Below are positions 22,601 through 32,612 of a stretch of 64,000 nucleotides of DNA, in pieces. Position 1 is the first letter of the stretch; each line of letters opens with the position of its first letter. The stretch is from positions 2,897,019-2,961,018 of the forward strand of contig CM030932.1 in assembly GCA_018136815.1 (NCBI GenBank). The letters run 5' to 3'. The DNA comes from Isochrysis galbana (taxonomy: Eukaryota > Haptophyta > Isochrysidales > Isochrysidaceae). The notes under the pieces were generated by a model, which was not told the origin of the DNA, searched no databases, and saw only the letters and a list, made by a program, of their open reading frames with translations. A program made the translations under genes and the position numbers.

Positions 22601-23388
22601 TGCCACAATAGCTCCCCTCGGGGTGAAGTCCGGCGCTTAACCCTTCACGCCACATTTTAATGGCCATCCCACACCTGCAGGCGAGGTTCCCCGATGGCCT
22701 CGTCACCGCCGAGGGCAAGAAAAAGATGGAGGTGCAGGACTGGCGCTCGAAGCTGGGCATCTTCGGCGTCACAGGGGAGGCACAAACCAAGCCCATCAGG
22801 TAAATATCATGTCGCTCCCGAGTGACGGGCGGTATGTTTGTACTGGGATGGCACGTGGGGCACCAATGTTCACCACACCTCTATGCATTTGTGCCATTGC
22901 CCCCTCGTGTTCCTGGGCTCACAACGTGCCCTCACCCATTACTACCACAGTACTCTCTCGCCCGGCTACCGTGCACGGCTCGTATTCTGCCTCATGTCGC
23001 TGCGCAATCCGCACTTGCTCCTCCTCGACGAACCAACCAACCCACTCGACATGGATATGATCGACTCTCTTGCCCTTGCCATCAAGAAGTTCAACGGAGG
23101 CGTCGTTCTGGTTTCGCACGACTTCAAACTCCTTGATCAGGTACTGCGCTGCCGCCTTCCTACATTGGCTTGACCACACGGCCGACACTTCACAAAGCTT
23201 TTGTGTGCCCCATTTCACGTGCACGGGCGCCGTGTGTTGCTCAGGTGGCGGAGACGATATGGGTGTGCGAGCACAAGACGATCACGCCGTGGAAGGGTGA
23301 CATCAAGCAGTACAAGGACCATTTGCGCAAACAAATGGCGGCGGATGCCAAGAAACTTGGGATGGGCGCTGGAGCAGGGGTCCACTAA
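19699..23388 (+). CDS. ABCF2: ABCF2-type ATP-binding protein, ten exons
   Basis: Exons: 19699-19849, 20124-20425, 20654-20749, 20996-21133, 21318-21681, 21861-21973, 22073-22561, 22681-22799, 22951-23140, 23245-23388. All introns are GT-AG and the joined frame gives 701 residues. ABCF2/Arb1 proteins are soluble twin-ATPase proteins that act with ribosomes. The N-terminus is Lys/Ala-rich. NBD1 has NGAGKST (split between exons 3 and 4), SGGWRMR and LVLDEPTNHLD. A linker rich in charged residues follows (QAQSKQK). NBD2 has GPNGAGKSTLL, an unusual LSPGYRAR signature and LLLDEPTNPLD, where His of the common TNHLD is Pro. The end (IWVCEHKTITPWKGDI) matches animal ABCF2 and plant ABCF1. Splice sites are inferred from homology and phase. 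Confidence 0.93.
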
Positions 23389-24130
23389 TTTCGCAGTTGG
23401 CCTGGAGATTCGACTCATCGTCCGCGCTATTGCCAACCTCCAGGCTTCATCTCAGCGAGGTTAGCACACGCGTTCGTGGTCGCTGGTTTTGCGCGATGCC
23501 ACCGTAAAGCATTGGGCGAGCAGCGGCAGAATCTAGCCCAAGGGTGAGACTCAGAGCTTCTTTTCTCTTTGTTACGAAGTTCGGGCGCAAGGTCGTCCGC
23601 GCACACTATTTGAAATACGAAGGTCGTCCGCGCACACTATTTTAAATACGCCACCCAAGGCGAGGAAGTGCAACGAGATTGAACACCACCGCTTCTATCA
23701 GGAAGAAGTATGTTTGTGACACCTTGGTGCATGCGTGGTGTGCGCACCACAAAATCATCGTGTTCTCTCGTGTCGACGTGAAAGTCGTTGAACTGAACAC
23801 TGAGCGTTGCTACCTTTGCCAATGCCTCTTGTTGTGCCATCAATGTTTTTAGCGGTGTGACATGGTGTATGCGCGCCTTCCTCCCTACTTGCAGCGTTTC
23901 TCCTACCCGTGTCTGTTGCGTGTTTGTGCGTGTCGTGGCGTAATGCGGGCGAGCTTGTGAACTAGGTCCAACACCTGAGGTTCAACGCCAACGGGGTGTT
24001 CACAGTTCACGGACGGTTAACATCAACGCACTTGGTACTTGTATTTGGCAACTATCGTTAAACCGATAGGTGCATGGAGCGCGCGCCGCGCGCCGCTCTT
24101 CTCTCTCGCCGTCCAGCAGGCCGCCAGCGC
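23389..24130. other. Intergenic, nothing recognised
   Basis: This is the 3' flank of the ABCF gene. A 30-base unit containing GGTCGTCCGCGCACACTATTT occurs twice near 23591-23645. No coding signal is visible. Confidence 0.5.
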
Positions 24131-24810
24131 GGGCAATATCCCATGGAAACAATCTATCTGAGCATTAGTACCACTACTCTCACTAGCCCGGTACTAACAC
24201 GACAGCCCTCAGCGCACCTGCCCGTACACCTTGCGCGTGCTGTTGTCACAGATACATACTACTATGTACTATGCACCCCTCCACATCTCCCCCCTCGCAT
24301 GCCCCCGGCTCCCATTCTAACTCCCCACAAGTTAAAATGGGGGAAAACCCATTGAGGCGGACCGGTTGACGCCGGCCGACTCTCCGGGAAAAAGCACCGG
24401 GGGGGGGGGAGGAGGAACCTCTCGTCAAAAAAGAAGAACGGCCCTTACAGCTCTCGCCGCGAGCTGTCCTCGAGAAATAAAAGACTGCGCCTCGAGATAC
24501 CTGCCACAGTGGTTCCCGTAGGCGTCTTGAGTCTCTCCCTCCTCATCTTCCTCCTGTCGCCAGCCGCCCCCCTCCGCCCATTTGCTAACGCAAATGGGTC
24601 TCGTTTCTCACCACACTCCATCGGGGGGGTTGCAAATCCCCCCCTCTCCCTCGTTCCATTCTCTTCCGCCCCGGTCCCTGCGGCGCGTCGCCATGCGGCG
24701 CGCCATGGCCTGCTCTCAGAGGTCCTTCAGGGGCGCCCAGAGGACCAGCAGGGGCAGCTCAGGGGGCAGTGGAGGCTGGGGCTCAGCCCCTGGCCCCACC
24801 CCAGGGTACA
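24131..24810 (+). repeat. Dispersed repeat family A, left two thirds
   Basis: It shares the family start (AGTACCACTACT, then TAGCCCGGTACTA), the ACTCCCCACAAG block, a G run, and the core ending CTCAGGGGGCAGTGGAGGCT. The most complete copy is 49041-49963, in the opposite orientation. This one breaks off after about 24810 where gene-like DNA of the opposite strand begins. Confidence 0.8.
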
Positions 24811-25336
24811 GCGGTTCCTTTCGCTCATCCAGAAAGCACCCCCCCACCCTTGTCCAATCTTCAACCAACTTCAATTCATCGTCGCAGCAGTCGAATGCCA
24901 GCCAGATGTGCGCTTCCACTCAAGTAGCCTCCCGCTGCTCATGGAAGCTATTCTGATGGTCATGCTTTCCAATCTACTCGGCAACTGCCCCCCATCGTCT
25001 CGCTTGCGCCCCATGTGGCATTGGACTGGGCAATCTTCGAAAGTGAACATTTTGAGCGTCGGCCTTCTTGAACAGGAGAGCATTGCAAGCCTCTTCCGAC
25101 AGCTGGGCGTAGACCTCGTCGAAGGGTGAGGGACTGAAGTGCGCGGCGCGCGCAAAGGTAACATAGAGACGTACTTCTCGTTCGCCTTTCGCAAGCAAGC
25201 TGGACGTGTGCACACCAGCCCGCTCCTTCTTTTCTACGGGGGGGAAGTCGATGCGCATATACCGACCGTGATGAACTAGCGTGCATGCAAATGCTGCTCG
25301 CTGGGTACCAAGGATTGTGTCACGGAAATAGACCAC
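24811..25336 (-). pseudogene. Unidentified coding remnant next to family A
   Basis: On the minus strand, 25336 down to about 24980 reads as a plausible protein starting MVYFRDTILGTQ and including MRIDFPPVEKKERAG and FDEVYAQLSEEAC. After a frame break another sensible stretch (AFDCCDDELKLVEDWTRVGG) runs to about 24811, where family A sequence begins. I do not recognise a family. It may be a gene remnant cut by the repeat, or exons of a gene whose introns I could not place. Confidence 0.3.
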
Positions 25337-25504
25337 AGTGTCTGTGCTCAGGTGTCTGGAGAAAGGGACGTCTGTAGTGTGAAAGGTGTCGTTCCGTCAA
25401 TAGTGGGACATCAGTCGAATTGAGCGATCAAATGTCCACAGTTGTATTGTAGTTGTTTAACATTAGATCTTGTTAAAATTATAAGAGAGAGAGGTCGTCA
25501 AAGC

Positions 25505-25845
25505 TTCTTCGCTAATCACATCGGTGCACGCCGTGCATGGGCACGGCGCGATGTGCATCGGTCCCCCCGCGGATACGCCGTGCGCGCGCATGTCAACCCG
25601 TTCCGTGTGTGTAGCCCCTGCGGCCCACAACTACGTAAACTGGCCATATAAGAGATGTTTCGTTACACAGCGCCTGTGATGACTTGCAATCACATGTGCA
25701 CGCCGTGCGTGGGCACGGCGCGATGTGCACCGGCGCACCCCCGCGGGGGCGCCGTGCGTGCGCATAGCAACTTCCAGGAAGGTGCACGCCGTGCGTTCAC
25801 TCTTTTCGCGGGGGAACTCTGGGCGCGGAGGACGGGCGGAACAAA
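25505..25845 (-). repeat. Repeat family B, inverted and diverged copy
   Basis: The minus strand resembles 28040-28360: CCTGGAAGTTGCTATGCGCA, GCACGGCG motifs and ACGAAACATCTC near the GATTGCAAG block occur in the same order. It is more diverged than the two copies at 27768 and 57188. The many GCACGGCG/CGCCGTGC pairs make it prone to hairpins. Confidence 0.65.
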
Positions 25846-25914
25846 GTGTGATTGCCACTCATCATGCAGCATAACAACTTTTTCTGCACGCCGTTCCTTC
25901 TTGGCGAAAAGTGC

Positions 25915-26090
25915 GGAAGGACCTGCCCTTCCTCCTGCCCCCTTCCTCCTGCCCCCCTCCTGCCCCCTTCCTCCTGCCCTTCCTCCTGCCCCCTTCCTCC
26001 TGCCCTTCCTCCTGCCCTTCCTCCTGCCCTGCCCTTCCTGCTCTTCCTCCTGCCCTGCCCTTCCTGCCCTTCCCCGTGGCCCTTCCTCAC
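25915..26090. repeat. CTTCCTCCTGCCC minisatellite
   Basis: Tandem array of about 13 bases per unit, with shortened variants. Open frames on both strands over this array reflect the repeat. From 26091 to 26431 I see no clear gene, although the minus strand near 26262-26100 (WITHALDATRAFALGGSMGA) could be a small exon. Confidence 0.85.
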
Positions 26091-26431
26091 CTATTGCTCG
26101 TCCATCGAAATGCTCATGCACACACCGGTCACCACGAGCGCTGCATCGCCAGGCGCTCACTCCAACCAGTTTCAACTCGAAGAGCGCTCCCATACTTCCA
26201 CCAAGCGCAAATGCACGTGTGGCATCGAGCGCATGGGTTATCCAACCCGACCTCCTCGACATCGGTCATGGGCCACGCTGATTGAGCGCAAAATGCCCCC
26301 CAAACCTCGTCTGTCCGAAGCTCCCTTTTGCGTCAACACTCATACATCCTCATCGATTTTGTGAGCCTGCCTTCCCAAGTGGTACCCTCTGAAATCTGAG
26401 TGGATGCCTGCCCCATGCCAAAACAGTTTCG

Positions 26432-27111
26432 TTACACGTCATTAGCGACAATCGCTCGGATTAGAATTTGATGTACTTCAGAGTATCGCTGGTCTCTTAT
26501 GCGCGTGATGATTGAACGCAATGGAGTTTGTAGATTGTTAGCCACGTTATTGACGTTCGCTCCTTGATCGATGAGAAACGCGACACATTGCGCGTGACCA
26601 CCCATCGCCGCAAGATGAAGAGGAGAATAACCGAGGCGATTTCGAAGATTAATAATTTCTGTATTGACAAGAAGTTCGACACACGCAAGGTGTCCTTTCT
26701 CCGCTGCCATATGCAATGGAGTGTTTTGATATACATACCCTTTAATGTTGACATCAGCTCCGCGTTCTATGAGAAAACTTACGCAGTCCGCATGGCCTTT
26801 CTGCGCCGCAATGTGAAGAGGAGTCTCGCCCCATTTGTTTTGTGCGTTAACATCTGACACATCTGTCAGCGTGGCTACAAGTTGGATGTCACCATTCCTT
26901 GCTGCATGGTGCAGCGGCGTGTGTTGTGTACAATCTACAACAGTAGCAGTTGCTCCATGAGTTAACAAGCAGGCGGTCGGGGCGGGGCCATTCCATCCAC
27001 ACACTCGCGCCACTTCCGACACACTCCGCGTGCCCCATCCACGTGGTGTAGAATATGCGCGAGCAGATCGGGAATATCCCAGACCATGTCCCGGGCACAC
27101 TCTCCGCTCAT
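26432..27111 (-). CDS. F-box/ankyrin-repeat protein, one frameshift
   Basis: Translation on the minus strand from an ATG at 27111 begins MSGECARDMVWDIPDLLAHI and continues to RGVCRKWRECV, an F-box-like motif (IPD..L..IL...RxVCRxWR). A one-base shift in a C-rich stretch near 26975 leads into at least four ankyrin repeats (HTPLHHAARNGD, ETPLHIAAQKGHAD, NTPLHMAAEKGHLA, YSPLHLAAMGGHAQ) and a stop at 26432. F-box proteins recruit substrates to SCF ubiquitin ligases, and ankyrin repeats bind partners. The ankyrin part is visibly more A+T-rich than its neighbours. The F-box/ankyrin pairing is common in giant DNA viruses of protists, so transfer is possible. The shift may be a sequencing error or a true break. 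Confidence 0.75.
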
Positions 27112-27211
27112 GGTCGCGTGTCGGGTCACGCGCAAAACACCGAGTCCGCACTACGCGGCAAACTGAGGCAATCCTCGATGTGCGGTGTTTTTCTCATGCA
27201 AACTGTAGAGA

Positions 27212-27445
27212 GTGGAAACAATGTCCAGACGTCCTGTCCTCTCGGAGTGTCAGCGCCGGATCGCCGCGTTCGACGAGGAGGAGCGACTGCGCACTCATGA
27301 TCTGTGGTCGCACGAGCTGGACGTGCGCAACGGCGAAGACTTCGCGCGTCACGCCGCGCTGATCAAGGACATCGTGGTCGCGGTGGGGCTGATGGTGGTC
27401 GGGTTCATCCCCGGCGTGGGGCCTGCAGCTCGAGTCGAGTTGTGA
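27212..27445 (+). CDS. Possible small membrane protein or first exon
   Basis: The frame begins MSRRPVLSECQRRIAAF (second Met), has a charged helical middle, and ends in a hydrophobic stretch (IVVAVGLMVVGFIPGVGPA). A GTGAGT lies at the stop, so it could be an exon with a donor there. It is divergent from the F-box/ankyrin gene. I do not recognise a family, and the region is rich in open frames. Confidence 0.3.
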   Translation: METMSRRPVLSECQRRIAAFDEEERLRTHDLWSHELDVRNGEDFARHAALIKDIVVAVGLMVVGFIPGVGPAARVEL

Positions 27446-27458
27446 GTCAGATGAGGAG

Positions 27459-27549
27459 CGCGAGGGAGCGAGGGAGCGAGGGAGCGAGGGAGCGAGGGAG
27501 CGAGGGAGCGAGGGAGCGAGGGAGCGAGGGAGCGAGGGAGCGAGGGGCG
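27459..27549. repeat. AGGGAGCG tandem repeat
   Basis: About eleven near-perfect copies of an eight-base unit. Reading frames across it are shadows. Confidence 0.95.
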
Positions 27550-27767
27550 AGGGCCGTCGAGTGGTGTTGCGCAACCTCTCGTTCGGCCAGAGGGGTTGTG
27601 TCGTCCGAGGTGGCGGGGGCGTCGTGCGCGCGCGGCGTGCGTGTCGGCGTCGTGCGCGCCCGCGAGCAGCGCTTGCGCTCGGCGTCCAGTCGACAGGTGG
27701 CGGTGTCGAGCGAGTCGAACGAAACCAGCGAGCAGGAGCACGAGACGAGAGGACGGAGGACCGTACC

Positions 27768-28475
27768 GATGCGCGCCGAGTCGCCACCATCGTGAGGAAG
27801 ACGAGGGCGAGGAGAGAGCTGGAGGGTGAGCGAGGAGGGAGGAGGGAGGCAGGCAGTAGGAGCCGTCTCTCTCTGGTAGGTCGATGAGAGGGGGGAGGAG
27901 GGGACCCGGGGGAGGGGGCCCCGGGGGAGCGGAGAGACCCCAAGACCTCGATTGTTTACGTTAGTGTTTTCGCAATATACGGTAATATTTTCCCCGGTCC
28001 CAGGGGTGCCCCCGCGGTTCCCGACCGCCTCTGCGTCCAGAGTCCCCCCGCGGAAAGAGTGAACGCACGGCGTGCACCTTCCTGGAAGTTGCTATGCGCA
28101 CGCACGGCGCCCCGCGGGGGGGGAAGTCGATGTGCATACGCACGGCGTGCACAATGATTGCAAGCAATCACACGTGCTGCGCAAACGAAACATCTCGTAT
28201 ATGGCTACTTTACGTTAATGTGGGCCTTAGGGAAAAAAGTTTCTATGCGCACGCACGGCGCGCCCTCGCGAGGGGGAAGTCGATGCGCATACGCACGGCG
28301 TGCTCAATGATTGCAAGCAATCACATGTGCTGCGTAAACGAAACATCTCGTATACGGCGACTTTATTTTAAAAAAAGTTTCTATACACAGCCTTGTTTTG
28401 TACCAATATTGTTCATAACTAAAAAGAAAACAGATTGTGGTCCTCTTTTGACGGAACGCGACTTCCCCCCCGCCC
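27768..28475 (+). repeat. Repeat family B, copy 1
   Basis: Nearly identical over about 700 bases to 57188-57890, beginning GATGCGCGCCGAGTCG and ending TCTTTTGACGGAACGCGACTT. Inside are two related units of about 140 bases (28080-28220 and 28240-28370), each with TATGCGCACGCACGGCG, GATTGCAAGCAATCACA and CGAAACATCTCGTATA. In copy 2 the same sequence leads directly into a hAT transposase, so family B is probably the left part of a hAT-type element. Confidence 0.9.
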
Positions 28476-28750
28476 CCGGTGCTTTTTCCTGGTGAGTCGC
28501 CCGACGTAGGTCGGTTCGCCTCACTGGGTTTTCACCCATTGTAATTTGTGGGGAGTTATAAGGGGAGCCGGGGGGTTGCGAGTTGCGAGGGGGGAGATTC
28601 GAAGGGGTGCATATGTGTATGTGTCCGTGTCTGTGTCTGTGTCTGTGAGTCAACACATACGTCAAGGCGTACGGGCAGGTGCGCTGAGGGGTGTCATGGT
28701 AGTACCGGGCTAGTGGCAGTAGTGGTACTAACGATCAGGTGTTTAATAAA
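28476..28750 (-). repeat. Dispersed repeat family A, partial, minus orientation
   Basis: It contains the complements of family A start motifs: GTTTTCACCCATTG, TGTGGGGAGTTATAA, a GT-rich stretch, and AGTACCGGGCTAGTGG..AGTAGTGGTACTAACG. It abuts family B at 28475. From 28751 to 29084 I see no gene; this is the upstream flank of the sulfotransferase. Confidence 0.8.
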
Positions 28751-29084
28751 TAGTCACACATGTCTTCATTACTAGATTTTCTAGTCATTAAAAGTTCAGT
28801 TTAAGTCAGAGGGTGTTCAACTATTATTTATTAATAGTACTCTACTCTAGTAGCTAGTAGACAGCTATTCCTACACGATTCACAACTCGTGCTCTGCGCC
28901 GCCGCCGCCGCCGTCCTCCCTCCCTCCGCCGCCACCTCCTCCCTCCTCTCCCTCCCTCTCTTTGAGGTAGGAGGGCCAGAGCTGGAAAGGAGAGTGGCGC
29001 GAGATTTCAACATCTTCCTCGTCAGCCTCTCCCTCGTCTCTCTTTCCTTCTATCCCTCTCGCTCCTCTCTGTCTTTGCTTCTGT

Positions 29085-30935
29085 GTGGGCTGCATGAAGC
29101 TTACTGTGGGACTCCTCTCTCTCGCCTTTGTGGGAGGGCAGAGCCTGCTCGGGCGATGGGGGCAGAGTATGGCCTGGTCGAGCAGCAACCAGTCATTGCC
29201 GCACGTGCACGACAAGCAGCTCGTCGTGCCAGAACTCTTCGACGGGAGCGAAGCGCCCCTCTACACGCAGCGTGAGCAGTGGCCCCGTCCCCCAGCGATC
29301 AATGTCTACCCGGGCGTCGACAAGTTGCCGGCGCGGTGCCTGCAGCCGACGCTGCCGAGCAATGAGACCAATTCAAGGGCGCCAAATGGCGCAATTACCG
29401 GCGCGTGCTTCCAGCTTAATCTTCGCGGGCCCGATGAGACCCAGCCTGTCTTGCCAACCATCTTCATCCCGGGCTTCCCCAAGTCGGCGACCACTTGGCT
29501 CTTCGACTGCATGCATGTCGCCTTCCGGCCAGAGACGGTGTGCCCGCCTCAGAGTAGTATTTTCGATCCAACGCTCTGGTCCAAGTTGGGGTGCCAGCAT
29601 CGGCGCTATCTTCTGCCCGGCATCTGGTGCAACGTGTTGGGCGGCTGCATGCATCGGAAAGAGCTCTTTTTTTTTGGCGGCGGCTTTGCGAATTACTTCA
29701 ACACGGGCCTCGCCGGTCTCCACGGCCCGGAGCTCCCGCTCGAAATGTTTTTAGCGCAAGACCAACGCTTTGGTGGACGATGGACCCAGCAAGTTGTGCA
29801 CGATGCCGTGAAGCTGCAACGCCTGCAAGGCTTCTGCACTCACCCGAATCACACACATCTGCCAGAGGGCCGTGTACATCCTAGCTGTTGCACCAGCGTC
29901 GCCAGTGTGCCCAAGCGTTGGGAGTGCCGCTGGCACGAGCAGCTGCGACACAAACATGGACGAGTAAAGTCGATGTACTTCCAGAACGCGATGCCTTGGG
30001 TCAAGCCGAAGGAGTTTGACTTTGCGTCGATCGATGCAACTCCCAACTACATGTGCACACCATCGGCGCTTTTCAATATCAAACGTATAGCCTCCAACCC
30101 TTCCAACCTGCGATTTATTGTGGTGATGCGTGACCCGATCATGCGCGCCTTCTCCGAGTGGGCTATGTTCGCACTCGGCTGGGGTTGGGATAAAGAACCC
30201 AATTTCCTCAAGCGCATGCGGTCCCAGATGGCCTCTTTCCGTGCGTGCAATGAGACGCTCTTCCATCGCAACGATATAGTCCGCGGTCTTCCGGATGAAG
30301 AGCTTTTCACGTACGTGAACAAATGCTTTCGTGGCAAGGCGATGGAGTACATCACAAACTCCATCTACCCTGTGTGCGTGCTCGCCGCGTTGCGCGTCTT
30401 TCCACGTGATCAGTTCCTATTTCTCCGATTTGAGGATCTCATGCGCCTCAAGGCACCGGCGCTAGTGCGCCTTCTTGCCAACTTTACTGGGCTCTATACT
30501 GATGATGCCATCATCGACTCGCTGCAGCGGCGTGGACATTGCGAGGCTGGCAGTGCCAAGAAGGTACCCCTATCGTTCGGCAAAGACAGTCGAACCATGG
30601 ACGCGCGACAGGTGCTCGGCGAGACCATGGGCGAGTTCGAAGCCTTCTTCAAGCCCTACGACGAACTATTGCAGGAGTTGGTACACCCAGAGTTTGTTTG
30701 GACAAAGAAGACGCACCTGCTTTCGGCAGACAAGCTTAGGAATACTTCGCCAGCCAGGAAGGTGGCGGACGTGGCAACGATAGCCGCGAAGGCTGCAGGG
30801 AGAGGGGCAGCTCGAGGAAATGTGAGACCTTTGAGACGCGAGGATGTGGCTCGGGGAGGTGTTGGAGGGTCGCTTGGAGGATCCGCAAGGGGGAGAGGGT
30901 CCGCAAGAGAGCGAGGTGGACCGCCACCTTCATGA
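29085..30935 (+). CDS. Secretory-pathway sulfotransferase
   Basis: A single frame of 616 residues. These enzymes move sulfate from PAPS to sugars or other acceptors. The N-terminus (MGCMKLTVGLLSLAFVGG) is a probable signal peptide or membrane anchor. The 5'-phosphosulfate loop is PGFPKSATTW at about 129-138 and the 3'-phosphate site is VMRDPIMRAFSEW from about 347. Several N-glycosylation sequons (NQS, NET, NHT, NFT) and many Cys fit a Golgi lumenal or secreted enzyme, most like carbohydrate sulfotransferases. The last 50 residues are Gly/Arg/Ala-rich and poorly conserved in character. No intron is needed, unlike the ABCF and CobW genes. A second Met four codons in (29094) is an alternative start. 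The acceptor cannot be told. Confidence 0.9.
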   Translation: MGCMKLTVGLLSLAFVGGQSLLGRWGQSMAWSSSNQSLPHVHDKQLVVPELFDGSEAPLYTQREQWPRPPAINVYPGVDKLPARCLQPTLPSNETNSRAPNGAITGACFQLNLRGPDETQPVLPTIFIPGFPKSATTWLFDCMHVAFRPETVCPPQSSIFDPTLWSKLGCQHRRYLLPGIWCNVLGGCMHRKELFFFGGGFANYFNTGLAGLHGPELPLEMFLAQDQRFGGRWTQQVVHDAVKLQRLQGFCTHPNHTHLPEGRVHPSCCTSVASVPKRWECRWHEQLRHKHGRVKSMYFQNAMPWVKPKEFDFASIDATPNYMCTPSALFNIKRIASNPSNLRFIVVMRDPIMRAFSEWAMFALGWGWDKEPNFLKRMRSQMASFRACNETLFHRNDIVRGLPDEELFTYVNKCFRGKAMEYITNSIYPVCVLAALRVFPRDQFLFLRFEDLMRLKAPALVRLLANFTGLYTDDAIIDSLQRRGHCEAGSAKKVPLSFGKDSRTMDARQVLGETMGEFEAFFKPYDELLQELVHPEFVWTKKTHLLSADKLRNTSPARKVADVATIAAKAAGRGAARGNVRPLRREDVARGGVGGSLGGSARGRGSARERGGPPPS

Positions 30936-31187
30936 GCATTACATGGGCGTGTGGCCATGAGCACGAGCGATAATGTTGAGAGTTGCATAACGCATTGATA
31001 AAGCATGCTTTATGACAACCACGCATGCGCACGGTGTGCACAGCCTGGGTGTTTCGCATGTTCATATTTCGCTTGCTTGTATCTTGGATCTTAGATGGCC
31101 TGCTTGATCTATGTTTGCAATCCTTCATCTCGTCATAGCAACTAAGTTTATACTCGGTTCACCCATGGGGGGTGTCGCGGCTGGTTT

Positions 31188-31983
31188 GTGACGCGGTTAG
31201 GGGGAAAGCCGCCCTTAGGTTTCCCCAAGGGAGCCTCTCTCCCTTGCGCTTGGTTTCCCCCCTTCGCGAGTTTTGGTTTCGCTTCGTCCGCGTCCCCTCC
31301 GTCCGATCGGGATCTCGCGCGCACTCGCCCTTCCTTGACAGAGAGCGAGGCCCTTTCTCAAGTTATCAAACTCGCTTTTCAACGCGCCGCCGCCCACTGT
31401 GCCGCCCACGTAATGCCGAAAGATATCGTCGAGGCGGCACAGCTCGCTCTTCGGCCTGGCCAACCGCCTGAATCTCCGGCTCAGGTGCTGTCCATCCACT
31501 TCGACGAAATTTGTGCCACGCTCGGCGACATTAGGTGTGACGTCGAGGCCGTGCAGACCGATGGCATCTCGTCCCCTCGCGTCTTGGTTATCGGCGAGAC
31601 GAGTGGAGTGGTCTCGTCCATGTTTCTGCTTGCTGGCGCTGATGTGGCGACGTGTGAGCTCTGTTTCCGTCCGAAGTCGACTATATTCCGCACTTCGACG
31701 GGGACGCAGATCTCGTCCAAGACCTCGGGTGGGACTTAAGTATCTCGCACCCGCCGTGCACCTATCTCTCGAACGCTGGCCTAAGGTGGATCCACTCCAA
31801 CCCATAGCGCATGTCCGACACGATTTCGGCAGGCTTGCGCAATTTCGCCGTCACTTGAACGCGAGGGCTCCGTTTTTGGCAGTAGAGAACCCGAAGATGC
31901 ACCATTACGCCAAATCGCTACTCGGGGGTCTCGATGCTACGCAATACGTCCATCCATGGCAAAATGGAACGGGACAGGAATAA
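31188..31983 (+). pseudogene. Diverged retrotransposon fragment with methyltransferase-like domain
   Basis: This matches residues about 290-505 of the polyprotein at 7396-14697. It reads SSPRVLVIGETSGVVSSMF, then after a frame break HPPCTYLSNAGLRWIHSNP (PPC codons at 31751-31759), then FLAVENPKMHHYAKS and QYVHPWQNGTG before breaking off. Many amino-acid differences from the main copy show it is an older or separate family member. The segment before the domain (KLAFQRAAAHCAAH...) also aligns with the main copy, so the whole block belongs to the element. It has frameshifts and internal stops. There is no RT, protease or LTR beside it. Confidence 0.85.
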
Positions 31984-32612
31984 GGAGGGAATCTTTCGAA
32001 AACCCTTAAGTGATTTGATGAAGACCGAAGTAAAATAGCGCCACGATATAATCCAACGGCCAACACCTGAGGGGGAATCAGGGTCACGCAAGGGGGCGGT
32101 TCCTTGCACCGGCGATACCTGATCGCGCGACTGAGCTTAAAATGCGAGGAGCACGCAAGGAAGTAAGCCAGGTGAGGGGCAAGCAGGCGGCAAGGGAGGC
32201 GACAAAGGAGGTGAGGGCAACAAGGGCAAATGGACGAATGTAGAACCCTGCGACGGTGACTCGTGGCTAGCCTGCAAGGAGGGAACATAGAAACGCAAAC
32301 AACTTCTAAAACAAAAAGGTCGATCGCGGATGCGACAGTGTCTGAGGCCAGAGGCCAGACAGAGGGGGCGAGGTGCACGAGGAGCCCTCCCATGCCCCAT
32401 ACTCTAAGAGTAGGTTCGGTTGATTAATAAGTGTTTCGACCAAGCTCTAAAGCTCTCGCCGCCCAGATCCTTTGGGGTGTGACGGACAGGTTCTATCATC
32501 GGCTCATACACTCTCGCCGCTCATCCCGCCCCCTTCAACATTAAAAGTTGGCTGCTTCTTGCGCACATTAGAATGACAGACAATCGCCGGGCTCCTAGCA
32601 ACAGTGTCAAAT
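31984..32612. other. Intergenic, nothing recognised
   Basis: No coding signal or named repeat is visible. It lies between the retrotransposon fragment and the 3' end of the CobW-type gene. Confidence 0.5.

Noticed and set aside
24509-25129. Plus-strand open frame of 206 residues
   Set aside because: It runs across family A repeat and then antisense to a more protein-like minus-strand reading; no domain.
27459-27549. Regular short repeats as a possible CRISPR array
   Set aside because: Eight-base units without spacers in a eukaryotic genome; simple tandem repeat.
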